The position numbers and the translations under genes were made by a program. The notes under the pieces were generated by a model that had not been told where the DNA came from, ran no database searches, and saw only the letters and a list, made by a program, of their open reading frames with translations. From Chitinophagaceae bacterium (lineage in GTDB: Bacteria; Bacteroidota; Bacteroidia; Chitinophagales; Chitinophagaceae), in the NCBI GenBank assembly GCA_016720775.1, contig JADKJX010000009.1, positions 1 to 64,000 of the forward strand: a DNA stretch of 64,000 nt. Direction: 5' to 3'. This document shows, piece by piece, positions 25,587 through 34,575 of the stretch. Each line of letters starts with the position of its first letter. The stretch's first letter is position 1.

Positions 25587-26510
25587 TTATACCAGGTCAA
25601 TATCAAAATTCACCAGCTGAACAAATTCAGTAAGGCGTTCATCAATATCTGCTTTGCTGATCTCTTTTAACCTTTCCGGTCCGAATTTCTCCACACAAAA
25701 ACTTGCCATGGCGCTGCCAATGATGATGGCTGTCTTCATATTTTCGAAACTGATGTCTTTTGTTTTGGCAAGATGGCCGATAAAACCTCCGGCAAATGTA
25801 TCGCCGGCGCCGGTTGGGTCAAACACTTCTTCCAGCGGTAAAGCAGGTGCAAAGAAAACATGGTTCTCATGAAACAGTAAGGCGCCGTGTTCTCCTTTTT
25901 TAATAATCAAAAATTTAGGTCCCATTTTTATTATCTCACGGGCAGCTTTTACCAAAGAAAGTTCCCCGCTCAATTGCCTGGCTTCAGCATCATTCACCAG
26001 CAGCACATCTACTTTCTGCAATACTTCTTTCAGGTCATCCATGGCAGTATCCATCCAGAAATTCATGGTGTCCATTACAATCAGTTTGGGACGAACCTTT
26101 AACTGGTTTATCACACTCAGTTGCAGTTTAGGCATCAGGTTTCCAAGCATTAAAAAATCGGCGCCCTGGTAAGAATCCGGAACCACGGGATTAAAATCTG
26201 CCAGTACATTAAGGTCGGTAACCAGGGTATCACGGCTGTTCATATCCATGTGGTATTTTCCGCTCCAGAAAAATGATTTTTTATCTTTTACAATTTCAAC
26301 GCCATCAAGTGACACACCTCTTCTTTTCAATTCATCCATTTCTTCTTTTGGAAAATCGTATCCCACGATGGAGATCTGCTGTACAGGCGTAACAAAATTA
26401 CCAGCTGCGTAAGCTACATAAGTAGCCGAGCCTCCAACGATCCGGTCTGTTTTTCCAAACGGTGTTTCAATGGCGTCAAAAGCCATGGTACCAACGCAAA
26501 TAACTGACAT
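25587..26510 (-). CDS. PfkB family carbohydrate/nucleoside kinase
   Basis: A 307-residue ribokinase-fold protein. The C-terminal PfkB signature DPTGAGDTFAGGFIGH holds the catalytic Asp and anion hole. N-terminal GGSATYVAYAAGN is the substrate-binding entry. Substrates in the family include ribose, adenosine, fructose and inosine; the closest feel is the adenosine-kinase-like group but I would not name one. A TACTTTTG -7 box lies 50 bases upstream. Confidence 0.87.
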   Translation of the reverse strand: MSVICVGTMAFDAIETPFGKTDRIVGGSATYVAYAAGNFVTPVQQISIVGYDFPKEEMDELKRRGVSLDGVEIVKDKKSFFWSGKYHMDMNSRDTLVTDLNVLADFNPVVPDSYQGADFLMLGNLMPKLQLSVINQLKVRPKLIVMDTMNFWMDTAMDDLKEVLQKVDVLLVNDAEARQLSGELSLVKAAREIIKMGPKFLIIKKGEHGALLFHENHVFFAPALPLEEVFDPTGAGDTFAGGFIGHLAKTKDISFENMKTAIIIGSAMASFCVEKFGPERLKEISKADIDERLTEFVQLVNFDIDLV

Positions 26511-26559
26511 AAACTGTTTTTAGAATAATGATAAAGCAGCCTGATACCGGCTACGGCGG

Positions 26560-26567
26560 CAAAAGTA
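26560..26567 (-). promoter_or_regulatory. Bacteroidota -7 box TACTTTTG for the PfkB gene
   Basis: Exact TAnnTTTG match on the minus strand, 50 bases before the ATG at 26510. Confidence 0.45.
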
Positions 26568-26631
26568 ACTGATTAAAATGATTTTAGTAAGTTGTGCCTC
26601 TAATTAAAATAATCAATCGTTGTTAATACAG

Positions 26632-27231
26632 ATGCATCCGCAGGATCCGCAGCCCAGGCTGGTAAAACAGGTGGCCCAATGCCTGCGGGACGGTGGCGTA
26701 ATTATTTATCCGACCGATACCATCTATGGACTGGGTTGCGACATTAACCAGCACAAAGCCGTGGAGCGTATCAGTAAAATAAAAAATATAGATCCGCAGA
26801 AAGCACAATTATCTTTTATCTGCCGCGATCTCAGTCACCTGAGTGATTACACAAAAAGTATTGATACACCCTTGTACCGCTTGCTAAAAAGATACCTGCC
26901 CGGTCCTTATACCTTTATCCTGCCGGCCAGTAAGCAGGTTCCTAAAATTCTGCAGAGTAAAAAATCAACGATCGGATTACGGGTACCGGATAATAATATC
27001 TGCCATCACATTCTTGATGCGCTGGGCAACCCGATACTCAGTGCTTCATTACCGGGCGATATGGTGGAAGAATATACAGATCCCGAAGTGATCAATGAAA
27101 AGTTTGGCGACAAGGTTGATTTTGTAATTGACGGGGGTATTGGCGGTATGGTGCCATCAACCATTGTTGATTGCACGGGTGATGAGTGGATAATAACCAG
27201 GCAGGGCTTGGGTGAGATCGTTCTTGAATAA
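26632..27231 (+). CDS. YrdC/Sua5-type threonylcarbamoyl-AMP synthase
   Basis: About 199 residues from the ATG at 26632 (a TTG at 26620 would add four). The YrdC fold is shown by GGVIIYPTDTIYGLGCDI, the KxR-type loop KNIDPQK and STIVDCTG near the end. TsaC/Sua5 makes threonylcarbamoyl-AMP from Thr, bicarbonate and ATP for the t6A37 tRNA modification. The sequence looks like the YciO subgroup, whose activity is less certain, so I give no symbol. Confidence 0.85.
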   Translation: MHPQDPQPRLVKQVAQCLRDGGVIIYPTDTIYGLGCDINQHKAVERISKIKNIDPQKAQLSFICRDLSHLSDYTKSIDTPLYRLLKRYLPGPYTFILPASKQVPKILQSKKSTIGLRVPDNNICHHILDALGNPILSASLPGDMVEEYTDPEVINEKFGDKVDFVIDGGIGGMVPSTIVDCTGDEWIITRQGLGEIVLE

Positions 27232-27254
27232 TATGTTACTGATCGAATGTAAAA

Positions 27255-27279
27255 TAAAAAATCCCGCCATACGGCGGGA
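27255..27279 (-). terminator. Rho-independent terminator
   Basis: Hairpin TCCCGCC/GGCGGGA (27262-27279) with a T-rich tract on the minus strand. It ends the small basic protein gene at 27310-27612. Confidence 0.7.
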
Positions 27280-27309
27280 CGGTCTCGAAACTGTAGAGGT
27301 AATACTGGT

Positions 27310-27612
27310 TTAAATGCGATGCCTGCGGTTATGTTTTTTGCGGTAAATAGCCCGGCTGGTCATTCTTTTATCACGGCGTATCTCCCTTCTTTCTCTTCGG
27401 GTAATTACTCCATCTCTTTTGGCCATTCTTATATCCCGGCGGGTATTTCTTTCCCGTAAAGCGAGATTCCTGGTTTCAGAACGGGTAAGTTCACCACTTC
27501 GTACACCTTCACGCATGCGGTGTCGTTGAACCCCTTCCCGGATCTGTGCTTCAGTAGTATGCAGGCTAAGTGCCATTACAATAACGGTTGCTGCTAATAA
27601 TTTTAATTTCAT
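27310..27612 (-). CDS. Small secreted, very basic hypothetical protein
   Basis: I start at the ATG at 27612, giving 100 residues with a signal peptide (MKLKLLAATVIVMALSLHTTEAQ). The longer frame would overlap rnhB. The mature part is almost all charged helices rich in Arg and Lys (RDIRMAKRDGVITRRERREI). A repeated GxxTRxE pattern (SGELTRSE, DGVITRRE) suggests a two-repeat helical hairpin. No catalytic motif is seen. Function unknown; a periplasmic nucleic-acid or metal-binding role would be speculation. Confidence 0.65.
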   Translation of the reverse strand: MKLKLLAATVIVMALSLHTTEAQIREGVQRHRMREGVRSGELTRSETRNLALRERNTRRDIRMAKRDGVITRRERREIRRDKRMTSRAIYRKKHNRRHRI

Positions 27613-27685
27613 GACTGGGTTTTTAAATAAAAAATTTAATGCAGCTACATAGACAGGAAGAAAGGAAACAGGTTTAACGGGAAGA

Positions 27686-28282
27686 TCAAAAAAGTAATGT
27701 GGTGGAAGGGAGGATGTTGAAACTTTTTCGGTGATAGCTGCACAAACCATGTTCCTCAATGGATTGCCGGTGGGCGGCTGTGCCGTATCCTTTGTTATTA
27801 TTCCAGCCGTATAGCGGAAACTCATGATGTATCTGCTGCATAAATTCATCCCGGTAGGTTTTGGCTAAAATGCTGGCGGCGGCAATGGACGCATATTTGC
27901 CATCGCCCTTAATGATACATTGATGCGGTATTTTTTTATAGGGTTTGAAACGGTTTCCATCAATTAATAAAAACTGGGGTAATTTATTTAGTGTATTTAT
28001 GGCATCATGCATAGCCATGAAACTTGCCTGGAGTATGTTTAACTTATCGATCATTTCATTATTTACAGCTGCAACAGAAAATGCGATGCTTTCCTTTTCG
28101 ATGATGGGCCTTAATAGGTCACGCTGTTTTTCATTAAGCTGTTTACTGTCATTTAATAAAGGGTGATAAAAATCCTTTGGCAGGATAACGGCTGCCGCAA
28201 ATACGGGCCCGGCATAACAACCCCGGCCGGCTTCGTCCACGCCGGCCTCAACTAGATCATTATGCAAAAAAGAAAATAACAT
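27686..28282 (-). CDS. rnhB: Ribonuclease HII
   Basis: A 198-residue protein with VDEAGRGCYAGPV (the DEGRG active site), IDGNRF and GDGKYASIAAASILAK, plus the C-terminal GYGTAAHRQSIEEHG. It cleaves the RNA strand of RNA-DNA hybrids and removes single misincorporated ribonucleotides. Length and motifs are standard. It is divergent from ctaA. Confidence 0.95.
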   Translation of the reverse strand: MLFSFLHNDLVEAGVDEAGRGCYAGPVFAAAVILPKDFYHPLLNDSKQLNEKQRDLLRPIIEKESIAFSVAAVNNEMIDKLNILQASFMAMHDAINTLNKLPQFLLIDGNRFKPYKKIPHQCIIKGDGKYASIAAASILAKTYRDEFMQQIHHEFPLYGWNNNKGYGTAAHRQSIEEHGLCSYHRKSFNILPSTTLLF

Positions 28283-28429
28283 GGATGACTGGGAAATTAG
28301 CTAAGAGGACAAAGTAGAAAAAGAGAAACATACAGCATTTGACTCCTTTCCTCTTTCGAACTCCTGGCTCAAATATCCGCTAAAAGAATAAAAAAACAAA
28401 TCAATGTGCATTAACAGCTTTTGCTGCTG

Positions 28430-28437
28430 TAAATTTG
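28430..28437 (+). promoter_or_regulatory. Bacteroidota -7 box TAAATTTG before ctaA
   Basis: Exact TAnnTTTG match ending 6 bases before the ATG at 28444. If used, transcription would begin at or next to the start codon. Confidence 0.4.
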
Positions 28438-28443
28438 CGGGCA

Positions 28444-29493
28444 ATGGATAATTTAAACCAGGATCGCTCCCAACGGCAGATAGCCACCTGGCTGATGGTC
28501 GGTGTGGGCATGATCATTATACAGGTATTATTAGGAGGCATCACCCGCCTCACAGAATCCGGCCTTTCCATTACCGAGTGGAAACCAATTACCGGAAGCC
28601 TGCCGCCGCTAAATGATGCAGCCTGGCAGGCAGAATTTGATAAATACAAAGTAACTGACCAGTTCAAATACGTTCACCAGAATTTTACTTTAAAAGAATT
28701 CAAATTCATTTTTTTCTGGGAATGGTTTCACCGTACCTGGGCAAGACTGATGGGACTTGTGTTTTTGATCGGGTTCATCTATTTCCTGGTAAAGAAGAAA
28801 TTCGACAAGGGAATGATTAAACCCATGATCATTCTTTTTTTACTGGGCGGACTGCAGGGGTTCATCGGCTGGTTTATGGTAAAGAGCGGATTGGTACCCG
28901 AAAAATATTTTGTAGGGCATGTGGAACTAACCACCCATTTTATAGCCGCACTGGGTTTGCTTTGTTACACCTTATGGTTTGCATTAAGCCTGGTTGTAAA
29001 GAATGAACAAAAGATCATCAACTCTTCTCTTAAAAAGTTCCTGTTATTGATACTGGCAATTTTATTCATTCAACTGGTATATGGAGGTTTTATGGCTGGA
29101 TTGAGAGCTGCCATCACCGCACCAACCTGGCCGGATATCAATGGTTATTTTTTGCCGCCCTCATTTAATGAACTAACCCCGCTTGCAAAAAACCTGGTTG
29201 CCAACCCAATCAGCATTCACTTTATTCACCGGGGAACAGCCTACCTGCTTGCGGTATTGATCGCAGTGTGGTGGTATAAAGGAAGATCAGTAAACGGCCA
29301 TTCCTTATATTCCAAACTCCGGCTTTCGTTATTGCTATTGGTTTTGTTGCAAGTGGTCTTAGGTATCTTAACGGTGGTGAATGCTACATACCCAAACCGG
29401 TTGGTACTGCTGGGTGTTTCTCACCAGGCCGTAGCCATGTTTTTACTGATGGTTACTGTGTCTTTGCTTTTTGTTGTACGGAAAAGACAATAA
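28444..29493 (+). CDS. ctaA: Heme A synthase (COX15/CtaA)
   Basis: About 349 residues, eight transmembrane helices. The conserved heme-ligand histidines appear in FWEWFHRTWARL, HVELTTHFIAALG, FIHRGTAYLLAV and GVSHQAVAMFL. GGITRLTESGLSITEWKPITG is the family's entry signature. It oxidises the methyl group of heme O to give heme A for cytochrome oxidase. I choose the ATG at 28444 over an upstream TTG, which would fall within the predicted -7 box. Confidence 0.93.
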   Translation: MDNLNQDRSQRQIATWLMVGVGMIIIQVLLGGITRLTESGLSITEWKPITGSLPPLNDAAWQAEFDKYKVTDQFKYVHQNFTLKEFKFIFFWEWFHRTWARLMGLVFLIGFIYFLVKKKFDKGMIKPMIILFLLGGLQGFIGWFMVKSGLVPEKYFVGHVELTTHFIAALGLLCYTLWFALSLVVKNEQKIINSSLKKFLLLILAILFIQLVYGGFMAGLRAAITAPTWPDINGYFLPPSFNELTPLAKNLVANPISIHFIHRGTAYLLAVLIAVWWYKGRSVNGHSLYSKLRLSLLLLVLLQVVLGILTVVNATYPNRLVLLGVSHQAVAMFLLMVTVSLLFVVRKRQ

Positions 29494-29547
29494 GAATCAC
29501 CTGCCTCCTGTTTATTTAAGTAGTAATTTTAGTAAACGTCCGTTGTT

Positions 29548-30609
29548 ATGAAGCAGGTGCTGCAAAATATTTACTATTCATTTCCTGTTCAGCTTTTCAT
29601 TCTCCACTTCCGTAAGGTACAGGTGCTGCTGCTGTTCTGGTATTTGCTTGGCAGCACTATTAACAGTGGCTTCATGAAAACCTATGGAGCCGATGGATTA
29701 TTCTTTTCGCCGGAGTATTTAGGTAATGTAAATGCCTGGAGCGGAGCCATCGTTGGGGTAGCACTGGGCGTGTTCATTATGAGCTGGAATATCACCACGT
29801 TCATCTTACACAGTAAACGCTGCCGGTTCCTGGCAACCACTACACAGCCTTTTGTAAAATACTGTGTTAACAATGCGGTATTGCCGCTGCTGTTTATCGG
29901 GTTTTATTTTTATAAGCTTTATACATTCGATAAAAGCAAGGAACTGATGAATACCGGCGAAGTATTGGCCCTGCTTGCCGGCATCCTGGGAGGATTCATT
30001 CTTTTACTGACCGTATCCTTTATTTATTTCTTTGGCGCAGAAAGAACCATTCAGCGGACCATTACACCCATCATCGAAATGGATCAGCATTTCAATCAAA
30101 GCTATATGCCTGATCACCCGGGCCTGGATAATTTCGGGTTGCAAGTGACTTCTTACCTGGGGAAAGGATTCCGCTTCCGCAAGACAAGAAATGTAGGGCA
30201 TTACAACCGGGAATTTTTAGACCTTGTTTTTACCCGCCACCATTTTTCAGGCATCATCAGCATTGCACTTGCATTCGTTTTTTTAATTGTAGTAGGATTT
30301 TTTATGGACAGCCCCGTCTTCCAGGTTCCTGCTGGAGCCAGCGTCTTGATATTCTTTGCTGCCATGACGGCCGTTATCGGGTCGCTTTCTTATTTTCTGC
30401 AAAGCTGGAGCCTGGTGGTTTTCATCCTGCTGCTTTTGTTTATTGATGTTCTTTATCAAAACGATATCATTGATACACGTAACAAAGCCTATGGATTGAA
30501 TTATACCAATAAAGATGAACGCCCCGGGTATGATAAGGAATCACTGCAAAAAATCTGCTCTCCTGAAAAAAATCGCATCAGACAAAGCCAACATGATATC
30601 CATCCTTGA
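29548..30609 (+). CDS. Patatin-like lipase, N-terminal membrane half (frame-split gene)
   Basis: A 353-residue frame with about seven hydrophobic segments (VQVLLLFWYLLGS, AIVGVALGVFIMSW, VLALLAGILGGFILLL, IALAFVFLIVVGFF). Its last 30 residues lose protein character. The following frame (30515-31765) overlaps by 95 bases and holds the patatin domain, so the two almost certainly form one protein of roughly 760 residues. The shift is +1, and an A-run at 30566-30573 is the likely place. Membrane-anchored patatin-like phospholipases with such an N-terminal domain are known. Confidence 0.7.
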   Translation: MKQVLQNIYYSFPVQLFILHFRKVQVLLLFWYLLGSTINSGFMKTYGADGLFFSPEYLGNVNAWSGAIVGVALGVFIMSWNITTFILHSKRCRFLATTTQPFVKYCVNNAVLPLLFIGFYFYKLYTFDKSKELMNTGEVLALLAGILGGFILLLTVSFIYFFGAERTIQRTITPIIEMDQHFNQSYMPDHPGLDNFGLQVTSYLGKGFRFRKTRNVGHYNREFLDLVFTRHHFSGIISIALAFVFLIVVGFFMDSPVFQVPAGASVLIFFAAMTAVIGSLSYFLQSWSLVVFILLLLFIDVLYQNDIIDTRNKAYGLNYTNKDERPGYDKESLQKICSPEKNRIRQSQHDIHP

Positions 30610-31765
30610 GAACTGGAAGAAAAAACAAAAAGAAGAAAAGCCAGTGATGATTTTTATTAATGTAAGCGGGGGTGGATTACGCAGCGGAACATTTGTTATG
30701 AATACGCTGCAGCATTTAGACAGCATGACGCAAGGCAAGCTGCTATCACACACCATGCTCATAAGCGGTGCCAGCGGTGGCATGCTTGCGGCTACGTACT
30801 ACCGGGAACTTTACCGTCACCAGTTAAAAGACAGTTCAATGAACCGGAATGATCCAAACTATGCAAACAATATCGCCAATGATCTTTTGAACCCGCTTTT
30901 CTCATCTATGGTGGCCAGGGATATTTTTTCACCGGCACAAAAATTTACTGTGGGGGATCTTAAATATGTGAAAGACAGGGGCTATGCATTTGAGCAGAAA
31001 TTGAATAGGAACTGTGGGGATATCATGAGTTGCCAGTTGAAAGAGTATTATGAAGAAGAAAGAACGGCAACGATTCCGCTGATGATCTTTAATTCCACCA
31101 TCACCCGTGACGGAAGGCGCATGATGATATGCACGCAACCCATCAGTTTTATGATGAAGCCCGTGCAGGCTGCGAATGATGCACAGGCAAGTCCGGATGG
31201 TGTTGATTTTAATGCCATGTTTGCAAAACAAGCCCCATTGAATGTACGCCTGCTTACTGCCCTGCGCATGAATGCAACTTTCCCGTATGTGTTGCCCAAT
31301 GTGTGGTTACCCAGTGATCCCATTATTGATGTGATGGATGCCGGCCTGCGGGATAATTTCGGGCAGGAAACGACCTTGCGGTTCATTGAAAATTTCAGGG
31401 ACTGGCTGAAAGAAAATACCCGTGCGGTACTGATCATTCAAATGCGTGACCGCATGCAGGACAACTGGCAGGAACCTTTTGAAACAGGTTCTATTACGGA
31501 CTTCATCATAAAGCCTGCCACCATGCTGCAGCATAACTGGCAAAAGCTGCAGGATTATTCTGCTACAGACCAGTATAGTTATTTGAGCGCCGAAAAAGAT
31601 ATCAACCTGCAGCATATCACGTTTATGTATGTGCCCAAGGCAGGCGATAAAGTGGCCGCATTAAATTTTCATTTAACGGCAACAGAGAAAAGAGATGTAA
31701 AGGAGTCTTTTCATAATTTCTACAACCAGGCATCGCTGAAGAAGGTAATGGAAATGATAAAATAA
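30515..31765 (+). CDS. Patatin-like lipase, catalytic half (frame-split gene)
   Basis: The catalytic Ser lies in LISGASGGML (GxSxG as GASGG), the oxyanion loop in NVSGGGLRSG and the catalytic Asp in VMDAGLRDNFG (DG dyad). These define a Ser-Asp patatin phospholipase. The apparent ATG at 30515 is probably not a true start; the protein is expected to continue from the membrane half upstream. Substrate would be membrane lipid acyl chains. Confidence 0.75.
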   Translation: MNAPGMIRNHCKKSALLKKIASDKANMISILENWKKKQKEEKPVMIFINVSGGGLRSGTFVMNTLQHLDSMTQGKLLSHTMLISGASGGMLAATYYRELYRHQLKDSSMNRNDPNYANNIANDLLNPLFSSMVARDIFSPAQKFTVGDLKYVKDRGYAFEQKLNRNCGDIMSCQLKEYYEEERTATIPLMIFNSTITRDGRRMMICTQPISFMMKPVQAANDAQASPDGVDFNAMFAKQAPLNVRLLTALRMNATFPYVLPNVWLPSDPIIDVMDAGLRDNFGQETTLRFIENFRDWLKENTRAVLIIQMRDRMQDNWQEPFETGSITDFIIKPATMLQHNWQKLQDYSATDQYSYLSAEKDINLQHITFMYVPKAGDKVAALNFHLTATEKRDVKESFHNFYNQASLKKVMEMIK

Positions 31766-31768
31766 AAA

Positions 31769-32668
31769 TTAAGGCATCAGCAATTTAAAAGCACGCTCAA
31801 TAATCTCTATCTCAAATGACAGGGCGGTAGCAGCCGGATCTCCGTCAATATGCAAGGGTGCCTGTTGTGGATTTCTGATGCGTAGTTTTTTTGCCTGGAA
31901 ATAATGAATATCATTCCGGTGATATTTTTTATCCTCGTACATGCGCACCTGCCCGTTGCGTATTTGTTTTAATACACTCCAGATCATCCGCAGCTTACTC
32001 ATTTTATTCACCACTACAATGTCCAGTAGTCCGTCGTGCAGGCTGGCCTGCGGGGCGATGGTAAAATTATTTCCAAACTGGTTGCTGTTGGCAATGCTTA
32101 TAAAAAAGGCTTCGGTGTTTATAACGATGCCATCCATTTCAATTTCGAAGTGATAAGGTTTTGCCGTAAAGAAATTTTTGACGGATTGTTTTACATAGGT
32201 TGCCAGTCCTCTTTTTTGCTGCCCTGCAAAATCATGTGCCACCTGTGCATCGAAGCCGATGCCGCAGAGCATGCAACTGAATTTTTTATTTATGTAGAAG
32301 CCATCAACATATTCAGATCTTCCGCTAAAAATAATTTCTAAAGCGCTGTCAATTCTCCTGGGAATTTTTGCTGCGAATGCAAGTCCGTTACCACTGCCCA
32401 TGGGTATGATGCCGATGTTTACGTACCCACCCTGCAGTGTATTGGCGATCTGGTTTACGGTGCCATCGCCGCCGCAAACAATGATGTCGGTGATCTTTTC
32501 TGCAGCTATTTTTTCAACCAGGTAACGGTAATCTCCTGCTTCATTGGTGTGGAGTATCTCAAATGGAATTTCTTTCTCCGTGGTTTTTTTCCTGATCGTT
32601 TCCAGTAACAATACCTTACCGCCCGTTCCGGAAATGGGATTAATGAAATAAATAAATTTTCTGTTCAT
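31769..32668 (-). CDS. Diacylglycerol/sphingoid kinase family lipid kinase
   Basis: A 299-residue protein. GGDGTVNQIANTL is the kinase-family nucleotide loop, MGSGNGLAFA the second loop and LHDGLLDIVVV the C-terminal lobe motif. It resembles the DagK/YegS group, which phosphorylates diacylglycerol or related lipids with ATP. The stop lies 3 bases from the convergent patatin gene end. Confidence 0.9.
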   Translation of the reverse strand: MNRKFIYFINPISGTGGKVLLLETIRKKTTEKEIPFEILHTNEAGDYRYLVEKIAAEKITDIIVCGGDGTVNQIANTLQGGYVNIGIIPMGSGNGLAFAAKIPRRIDSALEIIFSGRSEYVDGFYINKKFSCMLCGIGFDAQVAHDFAGQQKRGLATYVKQSVKNFFTAKPYHFEIEMDGIVINTEAFFISIANSNQFGNNFTIAPQASLHDGLLDIVVVNKMSKLRMIWSVLKQIRNGQVRMYEDKKYHRNDIHYFQAKKLRIRNPQQAPLHIDGDPAATALSFEIEIIERAFKLLMP

Positions 32669-32711
32669 GCGGGAATCAGTTGGCGGCTAAATTACCTAAA
32701 TACTTCCGTTA

Positions 32712-33773
32712 TCACCACCTGATCAAAGCGCTGGCCCAGGTAAACCCACTGCCGAAAGCAGCCAGGCAAACCAGGTCGCCTTCTTTTATTTTTCCCTGCT
32801 CCCATGCTTCGCATAATGCAATGGGCACGGATGCAGCGGTTGTGTTGCCGTACTTCTGAATGTTATTGTAAACCTTGTCGTCGCTTAGATGTAATTTCTG
32901 TTGAACAAACTGGGCAATGCGAAGGTTTGCCTGGTGGGGAATAAGCATGTCGATATCGGCCGTGGTCAGTCCGTTTTGTGTCAGCGATTCCATAACCACT
33001 TCGGGTAATTTGATAACCGCCTTTTTAAAAACCGCCGGCCCGTCCATATTGGGAAAGTTCTGTGCTTCATCGATCATGGCATGGCTCATGAACATCTGTC
33101 CCATTTCTGCAGCATCAAATTTTGCCACAGGTTGAGCTGTCCAATGGTTGGCATGGGTTCCGGGATTATACATCGCCAGGATCTCTGCACTTTCACCATC
33201 ACTGTGTAAATGGGTACTTAAAATTCCCTGGCCTCCTGGGCCTGTCGAAGTTTGGGTTGGTTGTAAAACCACCGCACCTGCACCATCTCCAAATATCACA
33301 CTTATGTTTCTGCCTCTTGTTGTGAAGTCAAGCCCGAACGAATGTTTCTCACTGCCTATTACCAATATATTCCTGTACATACCGGTTTTAATGAACTGGT
33401 CGGCAACTGATAAAGCATATACAAAACCACTGCACTGGTTGCGAACATCCAATGCGCCGATCTCTTTCATCTTTAATGCCCGCTGAACCAATACACCACA
33501 CCCTGGGAAATAATAATCCGGACTGAGTGTTGCAAAGACAATGAAGTCTATATCCTGTGGCGTGATGCCTGCTCTTTCAATGGCGATCTTAGCAGCTTCT
33601 ACACCCATGGTGGTAGTGGTTTCGCCAAGCCGGTCTGCATAGCGGCGCTCTTTGATGCCGGTACGTTCCTGTATCCATTCATCCGATGTATCCATGTATT
33701 TTTTGAGGTCCTCGTTGGTAAAAATATTTTTGGGAACATAATAGCCTATACCGGCGATCTTACTTCTTTGCAT
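32712..33773 (-). CDS. fabH: Beta-ketoacyl-ACP synthase III
   Basis: A 353-residue thiolase-fold enzyme with Cys-His-Asn triad: NQCSGFVYAL, IPHQANLRIA and YGNTTAASVP. It condenses acetyl- or branched acyl-CoA with malonyl-ACP to start fatty acid synthesis. GxxPxxFxxNEDL at the start and DTSDEWIQERTGI confirm FabH. Upstream lies an unusual set of TTGCAA repeats and a perfect palindrome (33795-33838). Bacteroidota genomes often carry more than one fabH, so this may be a paralogue. Confidence 0.92.
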   Translation of the reverse strand: MQRSKIAGIGYYVPKNIFTNEDLKKYMDTSDEWIQERTGIKERRYADRLGETTTTMGVEAAKIAIERAGITPQDIDFIVFATLSPDYYFPGCGVLVQRALKMKEIGALDVRNQCSGFVYALSVADQFIKTGMYRNILVIGSEKHSFGLDFTTRGRNISVIFGDGAGAVVLQPTQTSTGPGGQGILSTHLHSDGESAEILAMYNPGTHANHWTAQPVAKFDAAEMGQMFMSHAMIDEAQNFPNMDGPAVFKKAVIKLPEVVMESLTQNGLTTADIDMLIPHQANLRIAQFVQQKLHLSDDKVYNNIQKYGNTTAASVPIALCEAWEQGKIKEGDLVCLAAFGSGFTWASALIRW

Positions 33774-33794
33774 GCAATCAATTGTTTAGAACAG

Positions 33795-33838
33795 GCAATT
33801 TACAAAATTGCAAACATTTGCAACTGTTTCATTTGCAA
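33795..33838. promoter_or_regulatory. Palindrome and TTGCAA repeats upstream of fabH
   Basis: A perfect palindrome GCAATTT-ACA-AAATTGC (33795-33811) is followed by TTGCAA at 33808, 33818 and 33833, the first two 10 bases apart (one helical turn). It starts about 22 bases before the fabH ATG. Possible regulator site; no regulator is identified. Confidence 0.35.
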
Positions 33839-33886
33839 CCAACGCCCTGGCTATTTTTTCACAGGTAAATTTGAAAGAAGGATTGC

Positions 33887-34420
33887 CTAATTTGACTTTA
33901 CCATGTCCTTTAAGCAAAAGTCGTCATCCACCATAGGATGCACCCTTGTTTTGTAGTGAAAATCCACCGAATTACGCAGTGCAGAACTGCTGAATATCAT
34001 TTTAGAAGTGAAATGCTCAACCAGTGGGAGCAAGGAGAGCCTGTCGTCTTTCAATCTCATTTCGGCAATGTAAACTCTTGAATTGATATTGATATTTAAG
34101 AATTGTCTTTCTCCTACCGTAGACATAAAGGCGGTTCCTTTCAGCGAATCGGTTTTGAAGAAGTTATAGCGCCGCAGATCGTTGAGGTCTCCCGAAAAAG
34201 CAATATCATACTCCGTATCCGTTCTCCTGCTTAAAGAGAGGTGTACGATCTCCTGCCTGCTGCTGCCTTGCTTATTAACAAGAGCTGTCCAGTTTCCCAA
34301 CAAGGCCTCTTCTACATAAATACCGGGTTGTTCATCTAAATTGTATGGAGAGCTGTAGGGACAGGAACAGAGGGCAACAGGTAAAAGAAACAGTAACGAT
34401 ATTTCGAATACTCTTCTCAT
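33887..34420 (-). CDS. Hypothetical lipoprotein
   Basis: A 177-residue protein with a lipobox-like N-terminus (LLPVALCSCPYS; Cys about residue 18 or 20). The rest is beta-rich with LGNWTALVNKQG near the start, reminiscent of lipocalin-like envelope proteins. I do not recognise a family. It stands alone between fabH and the CPBP protein gene. Confidence 0.65.
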   Translation of the reverse strand: MRRVFEISLLFLLPVALCSCPYSSPYNLDEQPGIYVEEALLGNWTALVNKQGSSRQEIVHLSLSRRTDTEYDIAFSGDLNDLRRYNFFKTDSLKGTAFMSTVGERQFLNININSRVYIAEMRLKDDRLSLLPLVEHFTSKMIFSSSALRNSVDFHYKTRVHPMVDDDFCLKDMVKSN

Positions 34421-34575
34421 TTTTCAATGCATAAAATTAATTATGAATCTTTATAAATACAATAGTAAAACTCCCTGCCACACTGCGTTAATATCACAGG
34501 TAAAAGATTCGTTTTGCTTACCTGTTGCTGCCTTTTGTGCCTGGGTTTATTCATTTTCCACTGCCGGATCACTCC

